NCBI GenBank assembly: GCA_951635545.1
Contig: OX620685.1
Span: 620,001-684,000 of the forward strand
From: CAG-873 sp910578365
Lineage (GTDB): Bacteria > Bacteroidota > Bacteroidia > Bacteroidales > Muribaculaceae
Length of the DNA: 64,000 bases
Direction: 5' to 3'
Of the stretch, positions 37,721 through 45,748 are shown piece after piece; position 1 is the stretch's first letter; every line of letters starts with the position of its first letter. The notes below the pieces were generated by a model. It saw only the letters and a list, made by a program, of their open reading frames with translations. It had not been told where the DNA came from and did not search any database. A program made the translations under genes and the position numbers.

Positions 37721-39445
37721 ATGGAACAATACATTGTATCGGCAAGGAAATATCGCCCGAGCACTTTCGCTTCTGTGGTGGGACAGAGGACTTTAGCCTC
37801 AACCCTCAAGAACGCGATAGCTACCGACCGCCTTGCGCACGCATACCTGTTCTGCGGTAGCAGGGGCGTGGGCAAAACGTCGTGCGCGCGTATTTTCGCC
37901 AAAACCATAAACTGCACCAATCGCACCTCTGACGGCGAACCCTGCAACGAGTGCCCGAGCTGCAAAAGCTTCAACGACGGCAACTCGATGAATATCGTGG
38001 AGCTCGACGCCGCTTCGCACAACGGCATCGACGACATCAAGAATATCGTCGATCAGGTACAGGTACCCCCTACCGCAGGAAAATACCGCGTGTTTATAAT
38101 CGATGAGGTTCACATGCTGTCGAACGCAGCCTTCAATGCCTTTCTGAAGACTCTCGAAGAGCCGCCAAGCTATGTGATTTTTATTCTCGCCACTACCGAA
38201 AAGCATAAGATTATTCCAACCATCCTGTCGCGCTGCCAGATTTACGACTTCAACCGCATAACCATAAACGATATGGTGGAGCACCTGAGCTACGTGGCGC
38301 AGCAGGAGGGGTATCAGGCCGACAAGGCCGCCCTGAACGTGATTGCCCGCAAGGCCGACGGCGCCATGCGCGACGCTCTGTCGATTTTCGACCAGGTGGC
38401 GGCTTCGTCGCGGGGCAACATCAGCTATCAGGCAGCTATCGACAATCTCAACGTGCTCGACTCGGCCACATACAACCGGCTGCTCGACGCTTTCAACGCC
38501 AAAAAGCTGCCGGAGGCTCTGCTTATTTATAAAGATGTGCGCGACCGCGGCTTCGACTCGCTCTTCTTTGTAAACGGCCTGGCCCAGTATCTGCGCGACC
38601 TTATGGTGGCTCAGAACCCGGCCACTCTGCCTCTGCTCGATGCCACCGACGATGTGAGGGCCGAAATGGCTCAGCGCGCAGCCGCCGTCGAACCGAAATG
38701 GCTCTACGGGGCCATCGACCTGCTGAACGATGTCGACCTCAACTACCGAGCCTCGAGCAATAAACAGCTTCTGGTGGAGCTGGCACTGATCAGACTGTGC
38801 CAACTACTCAGCCCCTTGCCTAAGGCCTACAGCAAGGGGCTTGACCCTATTGTGGCCAATGAACCGGCGCAGCCTGCCATGCAGCAGCCTGTCGCCGTTC
38901 AGAATCAAGCGGCAACCGCACCGGCGCCGGCTCCAGTGCCTGTGCGCCCTGCAGCTGCCGCAACCGCACCGGCGCACCACAGCCAGGCAGCCCACTTTGC
39001 GCCTTCGCTGGCCGGGCCTGGCCTGTCGCTGCGTCATAGCGTGAAAGCAACGCCTCGAACCGAGAGCGCCACAGCGCTCCGCGACAAGGCTTTCGCCGCC
39101 GCCGACGTCGAACGGCTCTGGCGCGAATACATCGACACCCACCCGGGCGAGCGTTTCCTTGTCGCTACCATGCGCAAGGCAACGCCGCAGAGCGCCGACG
39201 GCATCAGATTCGCCATCGAAACCGAAGAGGGCGTGATGGCCAACTCTGTGCTGCAGCATCTCGACGTGCTGCACAAATGGATGCGCGACAGGCTGGAAAA
39301 CGACCATTTCGAAATCGACGTGAAAGTAACTGTGTCGCCCGACAGCCCGTCGGTATGGACCGACCGCCAGGTGTTCGAACACATGCTTAAAAAATCGGAA
39401 GACCTCACCGCTCTGGTCAGCCGCCTGAAACTTACTCTGGATTAG
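37721..39445 (+). CDS. dnaX: DNA polymerase III subunit gamma/tau
   Basis: 574 aa from ATG 37721 (MEQYIVSARKYRPSTF); a longer frame upstream is low-complexity and overlaps the promoter. Walker A is GSRGVGKTS (46-54). The zinc module uses C65, C75, C78 and C81. DEVH is at 128-131, and sensor regions follow (TTEKHKIIPTILSRCQ). AAA+ clamp-loader domains run to about residue 360, then a Pro/Ala/Gln-rich linker (390-450) and a C-terminal tau-like domain. The clamp loader organises the replicative polymerase. Its stop overlaps the convergent lipid-kinase gene by 4 bp. Confidence 0.97.
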   Translation: MEQYIVSARKYRPSTFASVVGQRTLASTLKNAIATDRLAHAYLFCGSRGVGKTSCARIFAKTINCTNRTSDGEPCNECPSCKSFNDGNSMNIVELDAASHNGIDDIKNIVDQVQVPPTAGKYRVFIIDEVHMLSNAAFNAFLKTLEEPPSYVIFILATTEKHKIIPTILSRCQIYDFNRITINDMVEHLSYVAQQEGYQADKAALNVIARKADGAMRDALSIFDQVAASSRGNISYQAAIDNLNVLDSATYNRLLDAFNAKKLPEALLIYKDVRDRGFDSLFFVNGLAQYLRDLMVAQNPATLPLLDATDDVRAEMAQRAAAVEPKWLYGAIDLLNDVDLNYRASSNKQLLVELALIRLCQLLSPLPKAYSKGLDPIVANEPAQPAMQQPVAVQNQAATAPAPAPVPVRPAAAATAPAHHSQAAHFAPSLAGPGLSLRHSVKATPRTESATALRDKAFAAADVERLWREYIDTHPGERFLVATMRKATPQSADGIRFAIETEEGVMANSVLQHLDVLHKWMRDRLENDHFEIDVKVTVSPDSPSVWTDRQVFEHMLKKSEDLTALVSRLKLTLD

Positions 39446-40428
39446 CTGCGGCTGCCGAGCGAGCGGATTTTGCATCCAAGCTCTTCGAATGGCTTGCTCA
39501 TGGCCGACAGCAGAGGCAGAAAACGGCGCTTGCGGTCGTTGGTAAACATGTACAGACCGCCCGGATGCACTTTTACTTCTATAACCGCCGGCATCTGCAC
39601 CGGTTCGCCGTCGAGGTGAGCCGGACCGGCAGCGGCCCGCTCTATCAGCACTTTGCGGGCCTTCAGCGTGTCAATAATGGCGTTGCGGCCTATAAGGCCT
39701 GTCATCATCTCCACGCCTACAAGCACTTTCGATATGGGGTGCGCTTCGTGAATCACAGTAAGGTCGAGCTGGCCGTCGGTAATGGAGGCATGGGGAGCTA
39801 TAAAGGCGTTGTTGCCGTACTGCGAGGCATTGCAGCACGCCACTACAAACGCTTCCTGCTCGAAGCCTTCGAAATCGTCGATGGTTATGCGGTATTTTTC
39901 CGACTTGTATTCCTTAAATTCCTCAAGAGTACTTTTCACATAAGTAACCAGTCCGCGGCGACCTTTGCGCGAGAAGCGATGCGTCACCGCGGCGTCGAAA
40001 CCGAAACCGCAGGTACAGAAAAACGGAGTGCCGTTGGCGGTGGCGTAGTCGCAGGGCCGCACAGCATCGCGCGCTATCACCCTCAATGCCGCCTTTACGT
40101 CCATGGGTATGCCCACGTGGCGCGCCAGACCGTTGCCGCTGCCCAGCGGTATTATGCCCAGCACGGTACGCGAGCCGCACAAGGCAGCAGCTGTTTCATT
40201 GACCGTGCCGTCGCCGCCTACCGCCAGAACTCCGTAGCATCCCTCGGCAATCGCCTCACGCCCCAGACGGGTAGCATCGCCACGGCATGTGGTAAGGCAT
40301 ACGTCCACATCATAGCCGAGTCTGTTAAGACTTTTTTCGATGAGCTGAGTAACACCGCGCTTTGACCGTGTACCCGACACCGGATTCACAATCACTTTGA
40401 TTCTTCGCCTGGCAGCACTTGTATTCAT
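39442..40428 (-). CDS. Diacylglycerol/lipid kinase, DagK/YegS family
   Basis: 328 aa. The catalytic N-domain shows KVIVNPVSGTRSKRG, GGDGTVNE (about 88-95) and PLGSGNGLARHVG. A beta-rich C-domain contains CGFGFDAAVTHRF, and ASITDGQLDLTVIH is the DGxLD region that supplies the metal-binding Asp. It probably phosphorylates diacylglycerol or a related lipid at the membrane. An extra C-terminal tail (RRFLPLLSAMSKPF) is unassigned. A -7 box TAATTTTG (40433-40440) stands 4 nt from the ATG. Confidence 0.9.
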   Translation of the reverse strand: MNTSAARRRIKVIVNPVSGTRSKRGVTQLIEKSLNRLGYDVDVCLTTCRGDATRLGREAIAEGCYGVLAVGGDGTVNETAAALCGSRTVLGIIPLGSGNGLARHVGIPMDVKAALRVIARDAVRPCDYATANGTPFFCTCGFGFDAAVTHRFSRKGRRGLVTYVKSTLEEFKEYKSEKYRITIDDFEGFEQEAFVVACCNASQYGNNAFIAPHASITDGQLDLTVIHEAHPISKVLVGVEMMTGLIGRNAIIDTLKARKVLIERAAAGPAHLDGEPVQMPAVIEVKVHPGGLYMFTNDRKRRFLPLLSAMSKPFEELGCKIRSLGSRS

Positions 40429-40454
40429 GCCGCAAAATTAATAAATAAATTCCA

Positions 40455-40491
40455 TAAAAAAAAATGCAACTACTCTCACGAGCTGTTGCAT
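40455..40491 (-). terminator. Rho-independent terminator of the lipid cluster
   Basis: On the minus strand ATGCAAC...GTTGCAT (40464-40491) with an inner CTC/GAG extension, followed by nine T (40455-40463). It ends the minus-strand run 45096-40671. The remaining bases up to 40670 are AT-rich with nothing recognised. Confidence 0.75.
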
Positions 40492-40670
40492 CTCTAACCT
40501 ATGATTCACTTATTAATTGTTGTTGCTTTACTTCAATTCTTTCAAATAATTTAGACGCGTATTCTGTCGTCTGTAGCTTCTTTATCGTTTGCGATACAAA
40601 GTTAACGCTTGATTTTGAAATATTCAAGCATTTTTAGGGATTTTAATATTTATTTCAATATATTTAGACC

Positions 40671-41516
40671 TCATTCTCCCCCTCGAAGTGCATAAGTCTT
40701 TGCACGCAAATATGTTCCGAGGCTTTTGGCATCGGTGCTGTTTGCAAGCTGCTCCTCCACACTGATGGGGTCGCCCACGCTTATATGCAGTGTTTTGCCC
40801 ACTTTGCGGAACACTTCGGCCGGCAAACGCAAGCTGCGGGCCTGCCAGAAAGCGTGGCCAAGGAAGTTGCACCACAGCGAATTTTTGTCGTGGAAATATA
40901 TAGGAATCACAGGCACTTTGGCGCGGTAGATTATCTCCAGCACCGAGGCCTGCCACTCGCGGTCCACGGTCTTGTATTTGCAGTTGGTCTTGCTCATCGC
41001 TCCGGCAGGAAAAAAACCTACCGGCTTGCCGTTCTTGAGCTGGCGCAGGGCCTCCATGATGCCACGCACCGACACGGCACGCTTGGCGGAGTCGTTCGAC
41101 GCCCAGGCGTCTACCGCTATAAAATTGGGGCGCATTGCGCTGATTTTGTTCAGAATCATGTTTACCATCACCTTATACTCGGGGCGGCGGCGGGTAATCA
41201 TGTAAATGAGCGCAATGCCGTCGAGGGCACCCAGGGGGTGATTGCTCACGGTTACAAAGGCGCCTTCAGGCAGGTGATCGAGCACCTGTTCGTTGTCGAT
41301 TTTCAGTTTTATCTTGAAATCATCGATAAGCATACGCTTCACAAACTCGGGGCCGGGAGTGTCGCAGTTGCGACGATGGACATCGTTCACCTTGTCGACC
41401 GACAGAAACTTGAGCAGGGCGTTGACCAGTTTGGGATGTCCGTCGAGTTGCGGCACCATCTGCCGCAGGTCGTCGTAATTGAGTACGTCGGGACGTACTT
41501 CAGAAATATTCTCCAT
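40671..41516 (-). CDS. Lysophospholipid/lyso-lipid acyltransferase (PlsC/hemolysin-like)
   Basis: 281 aa, no membrane signal. The acyltransferase block is VTVSNHPLGALDGIALI (NHPxGxxDG variant of the HX4D motif, about 88-104), with GFFPAGAMSK (second motif, about 169-178) and VPVIPIYFHDKNS. These are features of the PlsC-like group that includes the Bacteroides glycine-lipid O-acyltransferase GlsA. Whether this one acts on glycine lipids or glycerophospholipids cannot be decided. It follows the Aur1-like gene by 3 bp, so it belongs to the lipid cluster. Confidence 0.85.
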   Translation of the reverse strand: MENISEVRPDVLNYDDLRQMVPQLDGHPKLVNALLKFLSVDKVNDVHRRNCDTPGPEFVKRMLIDDFKIKLKIDNEQVLDHLPEGAFVTVSNHPLGALDGIALIYMITRRRPEYKVMVNMILNKISAMRPNFIAVDAWASNDSAKRAVSVRGIMEALRQLKNGKPVGFFPAGAMSKTNCKYKTVDREWQASVLEIIYRAKVPVIPIYFHDKNSLWCNFLGHAFWQARSLRLPAEVFRKVGKTLHISVGDPISVEEQLANSTDAKSLGTYLRAKTYALRGGE

Positions 41517-41519
41517 ATC

Positions 41520-42452
41520 TCAGTCTTTTATCTGTTGTACATAGCGGTCCATGAAGCGTGCGACCGCCGGGATACGCATCAGTGCGTACTCGAACAGCAC
41601 AAAGCCGGCCAGCGCACAGGCTATGCCGCCAAGTACATCGAGTATATAGTGGTGCGATGTATATACCGCCGTGGCCCATATACCCGCAGTGACCACGCCG
41701 AGTATCCAGCGCCACCACCCGCTGCTATGAGCGCGCACAGCGTAAATAAATGCTACCAGGGTATAGGCAGAGTGCAGCGAGGGCATAGCCGCGAACACGT
41801 TGGAGTTGCGCGCGTACAGTCCGTCGAATACGTTCCAGCCGGTAATGCGCCCGAAGCCCTCCAGTCCGGCCACTGAGCCGGGAGTGCCCGGAACTGCCTC
41901 GAAACCGTGCATGGCCACATACCATGGTGGCGCGGCAGGGTGTATGTAGTAGATTGCGAAACCTATAAGGTTTACCAGCAGGAACACCACGGCAAAATGC
42001 AGGTATGCTCCGCGCTTGCCGCTGAAGTACAGCCACAGGCCGAAGAATATCGGCAGTGGCACCCAGCAGAGATAGAACACTCCGGCAAGCACATCGGCCA
42101 CACCGCAGTGGTGAATGGCAAAATATTCGTTAGGGGTGAGCACGCCGGCGGCAGTAGCGATTCCGAAGAGCGATTTCTCTGTATTATACAGCCCGGCGGT
42201 GTCTACCGGATTGACAGTGTAGTTGGGCACCATGTTCATCCAGTCGTAACTGATGCCGAATATAAAAAATGGCAACAGCGCCAGAGCCAGCCTACGGCCG
42301 GGCAAAGTAAGAAAGAACATGGCCGCAAGCAGAAGCGCCAGCACGGCGTGCTCCGGACGGAAGCCCACAAACAGCGCGGTCACTACCAGCCACAGGCCAA
42401 GGGCCGCCAGACAGGCGATGGCCTGTCGCAGAGGGGGGAGTTTCACAGCCAT
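41520..42452 (-). CDS. PAP2/Aur1-like membrane transferase, candidate inositol-phosphoceramide synthase
   Basis: 310 aa, about eight membrane helices. PAP2-type catalytic motifs: AAMPSLHSAYT (about 220-230) and YTSHHYILDVLGG (about 263-275), the H and H-x3-D pair of the Aur1/IPT subgroup. It adjoins a CDP-alcohol phosphatidyltransferase, a GtrA protein and PgpA. In Bacteroides a similar set makes inositol lipids; I recall a comparable cluster in B. thetaiotaomicron with a PAP2 member proposed as the ceramide transferase. Exact substrate is inference. Confidence 0.75.
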   Translation of the reverse strand: MAVKLPPLRQAIACLAALGLWLVVTALFVGFRPEHAVLALLLAAMFFLTLPGRRLALALLPFFIFGISYDWMNMVPNYTVNPVDTAGLYNTEKSLFGIATAAGVLTPNEYFAIHHCGVADVLAGVFYLCWVPLPIFFGLWLYFSGKRGAYLHFAVVFLLVNLIGFAIYYIHPAAPPWYVAMHGFEAVPGTPGSVAGLEGFGRITGWNVFDGLYARNSNVFAAMPSLHSAYTLVAFIYAVRAHSSGWWRWILGVVTAGIWATAVYTSHHYILDVLGGIACALAGFVLFEYALMRIPAVARFMDRYVQQIKD

Positions 42453-43136
42453 TTACATCATCTTTTTACGGCAGTGCTCCAGACGCGCCACTGCTGTAAG
42501 ATTGGCAAAGACAGCTATGACTGCCATGGCTATTACAAGTATCACATTGGGGTCGAACTGCGAATCGGCGGCAAGCGACATGCCTGTGATGCCGGTGCCC
42601 AGGATAGCGGCGGCGGTGACCACCACACGCTCGGGACGCTGCATGAAGCCTACCTTGCACTCTATGTCCAGACCCTCGGCGCGTGCGCGCACATAGCTCA
42701 CCATCAGCGAGCCCACCAGGGCCAAAAATGTTATCAGGGCGCCGGCAAGATGACCGGTCTGAATCAGATAATAGGCTATGCCTCCGAGGTTAAACAGCTC
42801 GCAATAGCGGTCGAGCACCGAGTCGTACATTGCCCCGAAAGGCGACACCATGTTGCCAAGCCGGGCCACCTGCCCGTCGAGCATATCAAAGAGCGAAAAG
42901 CCTATTATAAGCGCCCCGGCAAGAGTAACCATACCGAAATCAGGTGCTGAACCGTGGCGATAGCCTTCGTACACCAGTATTACTGCGGCGGCCACATTGC
43001 CCAGAAAGCCGATGGTAGTGACCATGTTGGGCGTCACACCCATGCGAATAAGCAGGCGCACAAACGGGTTGATTATGCAATAGATGCCCTGCTGTATACT
43101 GTCGCGGGCAGCTTTGCTTTGTTTTTTTATATCCAT
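42453..43136 (-). CDS. CDP-alcohol phosphatidyltransferase, candidate phosphatidylinositol-phosphate synthase
   Basis: 227 aa integral membrane enzyme. The hallmark DG-x2-AR-x8-G-x3-D-x3-D reads DMLDGQVARLGNMVSPFG then MYDSVLD (about 83-108). Family members swap CMP for an alcohol such as inositol-3-phosphate, glycerol-3-phosphate or serine. Position beside PgpA-, GtrA- and Aur1-like genes favours an inositol-phosphate acceptor. It abuts the Aur1-like gene directly (stop followed at once by ATG). Confidence 0.9.
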   Translation of the reverse strand: MDIKKQSKAARDSIQQGIYCIINPFVRLLIRMGVTPNMVTTIGFLGNVAAAVILVYEGYRHGSAPDFGMVTLAGALIIGFSLFDMLDGQVARLGNMVSPFGAMYDSVLDRYCELFNLGGIAYYLIQTGHLAGALITFLALVGSLMVSYVRARAEGLDIECKVGFMQRPERVVVTAAAILGTGITGMSLAADSQFDPNVILVIAMAVIAVFANLTAVARLEHCRKKMM

Positions 43137-43140
43137 GGAA

Positions 43141-43734
43141 TTATAATTGATTTATTCGATGGTCATACGGAGCCTGCTCCTTATGGCCTGTGATAAAGTT
43201 TACAAAGCGTATGGCATAGCGGTCGAACGCCGAGCGGCGATACACAAAGTTGCGTTGCAGCACAAAGTTCCAGCACCACGACACCAGAAGTGATACCACC
43301 AGACGCGCAGCAGCGAAGTAGCCGTCTTTCTTGAATCCGATCTGTTCAAGCCAGTCGCAGTCTTTTATCAGGTCGTAAAGCAGCTGTGTGCCGAATGTGT
43401 TCAGCAACAGACTGCCAAACCATATCAAGGTATACTTCACCACTACCGCGCGCCACGAACAGCCGTCGGCATGAAAAGTGAATTTATAGTTTATTATGCA
43501 GTTTACAATGCCACCGGCAACCGCTCCGAGCGCTGTCGAAGCCCAGGCGGCCATGCCTACCCATGCAAAGAGCGCAAAGCACAGTCCAAGGTCGACCCAT
43601 GAGGCTGTCTGCGATGAAACCGCCGAGCGCAGAAAGGTGGTGAACAGCGAGTTGCTGTTGAGCAGCTTATCGCCCGTCCGGCGCAAACGGCGGCGCATGC
43701 CGTAGTCGGCCTCATCGGTATGTTTTTGTTTCAT
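43141..43734 (-). CDS. GtrA-family membrane protein
   Basis: About 197 aa from ATG at 43732-43734, 1 bp beyond the pgpA-like stop; a slightly longer start at 43746 is possible. Four membrane helices with GtrA motifs: FLRSAVSSQTASWVDLGLCF, GGIVNCIINYKFTFH and WNFVLQRNFVYR. GtrA-like proteins flip or help transport prenyl- or lipid-linked sugars. In this cluster it may move an inositol-containing head group or precursor, which is inference. Confidence 0.85.
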   Translation of the reverse strand: MKQKHTDEADYGMRRRLRRTGDKLLNSNSLFTTFLRSAVSSQTASWVDLGLCFALFAWVGMAAWASTALGAVAGGIVNCIINYKFTFHADGCSWRAVVVKYTLIWFGSLLLNTFGTQLLYDLIKDCDWLEQIGFKKDGYFAAARLVVSLLVSWCWNFVLQRNFVYRRSAFDRYAIRFVNFITGHKEQAPYDHRINQL

Positions 43735-43735
43735 T

Positions 43736-44266
43736 TTACAGTACAAAATAATTTACTATCAGTAGTATAACCACCGAATATATGCCTGCCAGCACATCGT
43801 CGGCCATCATGCCGTAGCCACGCGGCAGACGCTCTGTGGCCCGGATTCCCAGCGGCTTGAATATATCGAAGAAGCGGAACAGCGCCAACGACAGCAGTAT
43901 CTCCCACCACGGGCACACCGGCATCACCGGCAGAAGGCTTATCCACTGGCCTACAGTTTCGTCGACACAGGCTATTACGGGGTCTTTGCCCCAGTAGCGC
44001 TCCGATATGCTGCTGGCCCAGGTGCCTGCCACCATAAATACCATGGCGGCGGCGAATGTAAGCCAGAATACAAGTGTGGCACTGCACCACAGATACAGCG
44101 GCAGCCACAGCACTATGGCCACTATTGCACCCCAGGTGCCGGGCGCCAGAGGCAGATAACCGGCTCCGAACGAGCTTGCTATCATGCGGGGCAGCAGCGG
44201 GAACCCGCCGTGATCGGCGGGTTTGCGGCGGAGATGCCGGGTTGTTTTCGGATCTATCTCGCTCAT
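43736..44266 (-). CDS. Phosphatidylglycerophosphatase A family, candidate phosphatidylinositol-phosphate phosphatase
   Basis: 176 aa with PgpA signature blocks FGAGYLPLAPGTWGA, VDETVGQWI (metal site) and FRFFDIFKPLGIRATERLPRGYG followed by MMADDVLAG. Several membrane helices. PgpA removes phosphate from phosphatidylglycerophosphate; next to a CDP-alcohol transferase in Bacteroidales it can act on the inositol analogue. Overlaps the ATP-grasp gene by 4 bp. Confidence 0.88.
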   Translation of the reverse strand: MSEIDPKTTRHLRRKPADHGGFPLLPRMIASSFGAGYLPLAPGTWGAIVAIVLWLPLYLWCSATLVFWLTFAAAMVFMVAGTWASSISERYWGKDPVIACVDETVGQWISLLPVMPVCPWWEILLSLALFRFFDIFKPLGIRATERLPRGYGMMADDVLAGIYSVVILLIVNYFVL

Positions 44267-45096
44267 TTTTTCTGAAATTTCTTTATTCGCCGTAGAATTT
44301 CACGCGCTATGTATGGTGCAGCCTCGGCCCGGCAGGGAGCAAAGCTGGGCCAGTCGTCGAAGTCGATTATCGACAGTGTGCCGTCGGCTTCCACCACGCA
44401 GTCGCCGCCATACACCACCACGCCGAGAACGTCGGCCGCGCTCTCGCACATGCTACGCAGACTGCCGGCATCGAACCCCGACCGGCTGTTCTCACTTGCA
44501 TTCGGAGCGAAACAGTGAAAGAAATCAGTGCCGAGCACGCCGTAGAATTTCACCAGCTCGCCATCGAGATGACGGTTTATCACCGCACGGCTAATTCCGC
44601 GCAGAAAGTACTCCTGAAGTACTTCCTGAGCTTCCTCGGCATGCCTTACATAGCTTACATCTTCTTTATGTCGAGTATGTTCGTCGGCTCGCTTAATCCA
44701 GCATCGTTCGATACCGGCAGCGCCCAAACGGTCGCGCACGCCTTCGTTGGTGTTCACCACCAGAGTCTGCGGATAGGACAGATTGCTGCCCATAAGTATA
44801 CGGCACATGCGCTCGCGCACACAGTTCTCTATGCCGTAGCCCGAGTTCAGCACCAGGTCACCGGCATCCTCGCGACGCTGCAGCTCGCTGATTGAACGCG
44901 GCTCGCGGCACATGTTCACTATAATATGCTCGTCGACGGCTCCGGCTATGAATTGCTCCTCGCTGTACACGTTCACCTCACAGCCGCGTTTACGCAGCTG
45001 GTCGGCCACCAGATTGAATATGGCGGCATCGTTACCTATATGATTTGGTGAATACGCGCCGGCTCGCATTATGCCGGCGATTTTTATTTCAGCCAT
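44263..45096 (-). CDS. ATP-grasp-fold protein of unknown substrate
   Basis: 277 aa, cytoplasmic. Features fitting an ATP-grasp ligase or kinase: a central lysine-bearing strand CWIKRADEHT, the VINRHLDGELVKFYGVLG strand pair, and the C-terminal metal loop VVEADGTLSIIDFDDWPSF. The first 90 residues form a Rossmann-like preATP-grasp domain (GIMRAGAYSPNHIGNDAAIF). Glutathione synthase/RimK-type ligases and inositol-phosphate kinases share this fold. It begins the lipid cluster, where Bacteroides has an inositol-phosphate synthase. I cannot name the substrate. Confidence 0.6.
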   Translation of the reverse strand: MAEIKIAGIMRAGAYSPNHIGNDAAIFNLVADQLRKRGCEVNVYSEEQFIAGAVDEHIIVNMCREPRSISELQRREDAGDLVLNSGYGIENCVRERMCRILMGSNLSYPQTLVVNTNEGVRDRLGAAGIERCWIKRADEHTRHKEDVSYVRHAEEAQEVLQEYFLRGISRAVINRHLDGELVKFYGVLGTDFFHCFAPNASENSRSGFDAGSLRSMCESAADVLGVVVYGGDCVVEADGTLSIIDFDDWPSFAPCRAEAAPYIAREILRRIKKFQKK

Positions 45097-45160
45097 GATG
45101 GATGAATAATAAGTTTTTTAACATGTAAAGTTAGCAATTATTTTTTGAACTACAATGCGC

Positions 45161-45667
45161 TTACTCGCAGATAAGCGCAAAACCCGGTATGGTTTCGTAG
45201 GCCTCACGCAGCGGCAGTACCTTGTTGACTTCGGTAATCTGCAGCACACCTGCGGCATCGCGGTGCATGGTGGCTACGTGGTAAGCCTGGCCGTGGCCCT
45301 GCGGTGCGGCCTTTATCTCACGGTCGCCAAGCATGCAGTTTCCGTCGGGATCGTAATAGTTCACGTCAAGCAGGTCAATGGCATCGTTGTAATTTATCAC
45401 CACAATATCAAGGCGCTCGAAATTGTCGGGGCGCCCTACTTTCACAGTTTCGCTGCATATTCGACCCGGTATCGACTCTTTGACATCGCCCATGTGCTGC
45501 ATGTTCGGGTAAGCGCTGAGGCAGCCCAGGTCGGAGGAGTTCGATCGGAATTCATCGGAGAACACGCCCCCTTCCTCGCCATCGCAACTGCGGTAAAACA
45601 CACACAGGTCGAGGTCGACGTGCGTGCTCCAGTTTATTGTTATTTCAAAAGGTTCGTTCCCTTGCAT
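45161..45667 (-). CDS. Possible TerD-like stress protein
   Basis: 168 aa. The beta-sandwich pattern with an acidic early turn (WSTHVDLDLCVFYRSCDGE), GDVKESIPGR in the middle, and LDIVVINYNDAIDLLDV resembles TerD/TerZ domains, which bind calcium through Asp-rich loops. The C-terminus (PLREAYETIPGFALICE) also fits loosely. Similarity is partial. Alone, divergent from the FtsZ-like gene, with a shared promoter region. Confidence 0.4.
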   Translation of the reverse strand: MQGNEPFEITINWSTHVDLDLCVFYRSCDGEEGGVFSDEFRSNSSDLGCLSAYPNMQHMGDVKESIPGRICSETVKVGRPDNFERLDIVVINYNDAIDLLDVNYYDPDGNCMLGDREIKAAPQGHGQAYHVATMHRDAAGVLQITEVNKVLPLREAYETIPGFALICE

Positions 45668-45684
45668 AATGATTGGCGTTTATT

Positions 45685-45720
45685 CCGCAAAGTTAATGAT
45701 TTTTTTTCATAACTTTGCGG
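45685..45720. promoter_or_regulatory. Mirror-image divergent promoter region
   Basis: CCGCAAAGTTA (45685-45695) and TAACTTTGCGG (45710-45720) are exact reverse complements around an AT spacer. Each contains a TAACTTTG -7 box, one leftward for the TerD-like gene and one rightward for the FtsZ-like gene. Neither has a TTTG at 20 bp, because the partner box occupies that place. Confidence 0.6.
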
Positions 45721-45748
45721 AAATAATTCAAAGAATCAGAACATACTT

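Noticed and set aside
44263..45096. Glutathione synthase or inositol-phosphate kinase as a firm call
   Set aside because: Only general ATP-grasp features are visible; neither family's specific residues can be confirmed by eye.
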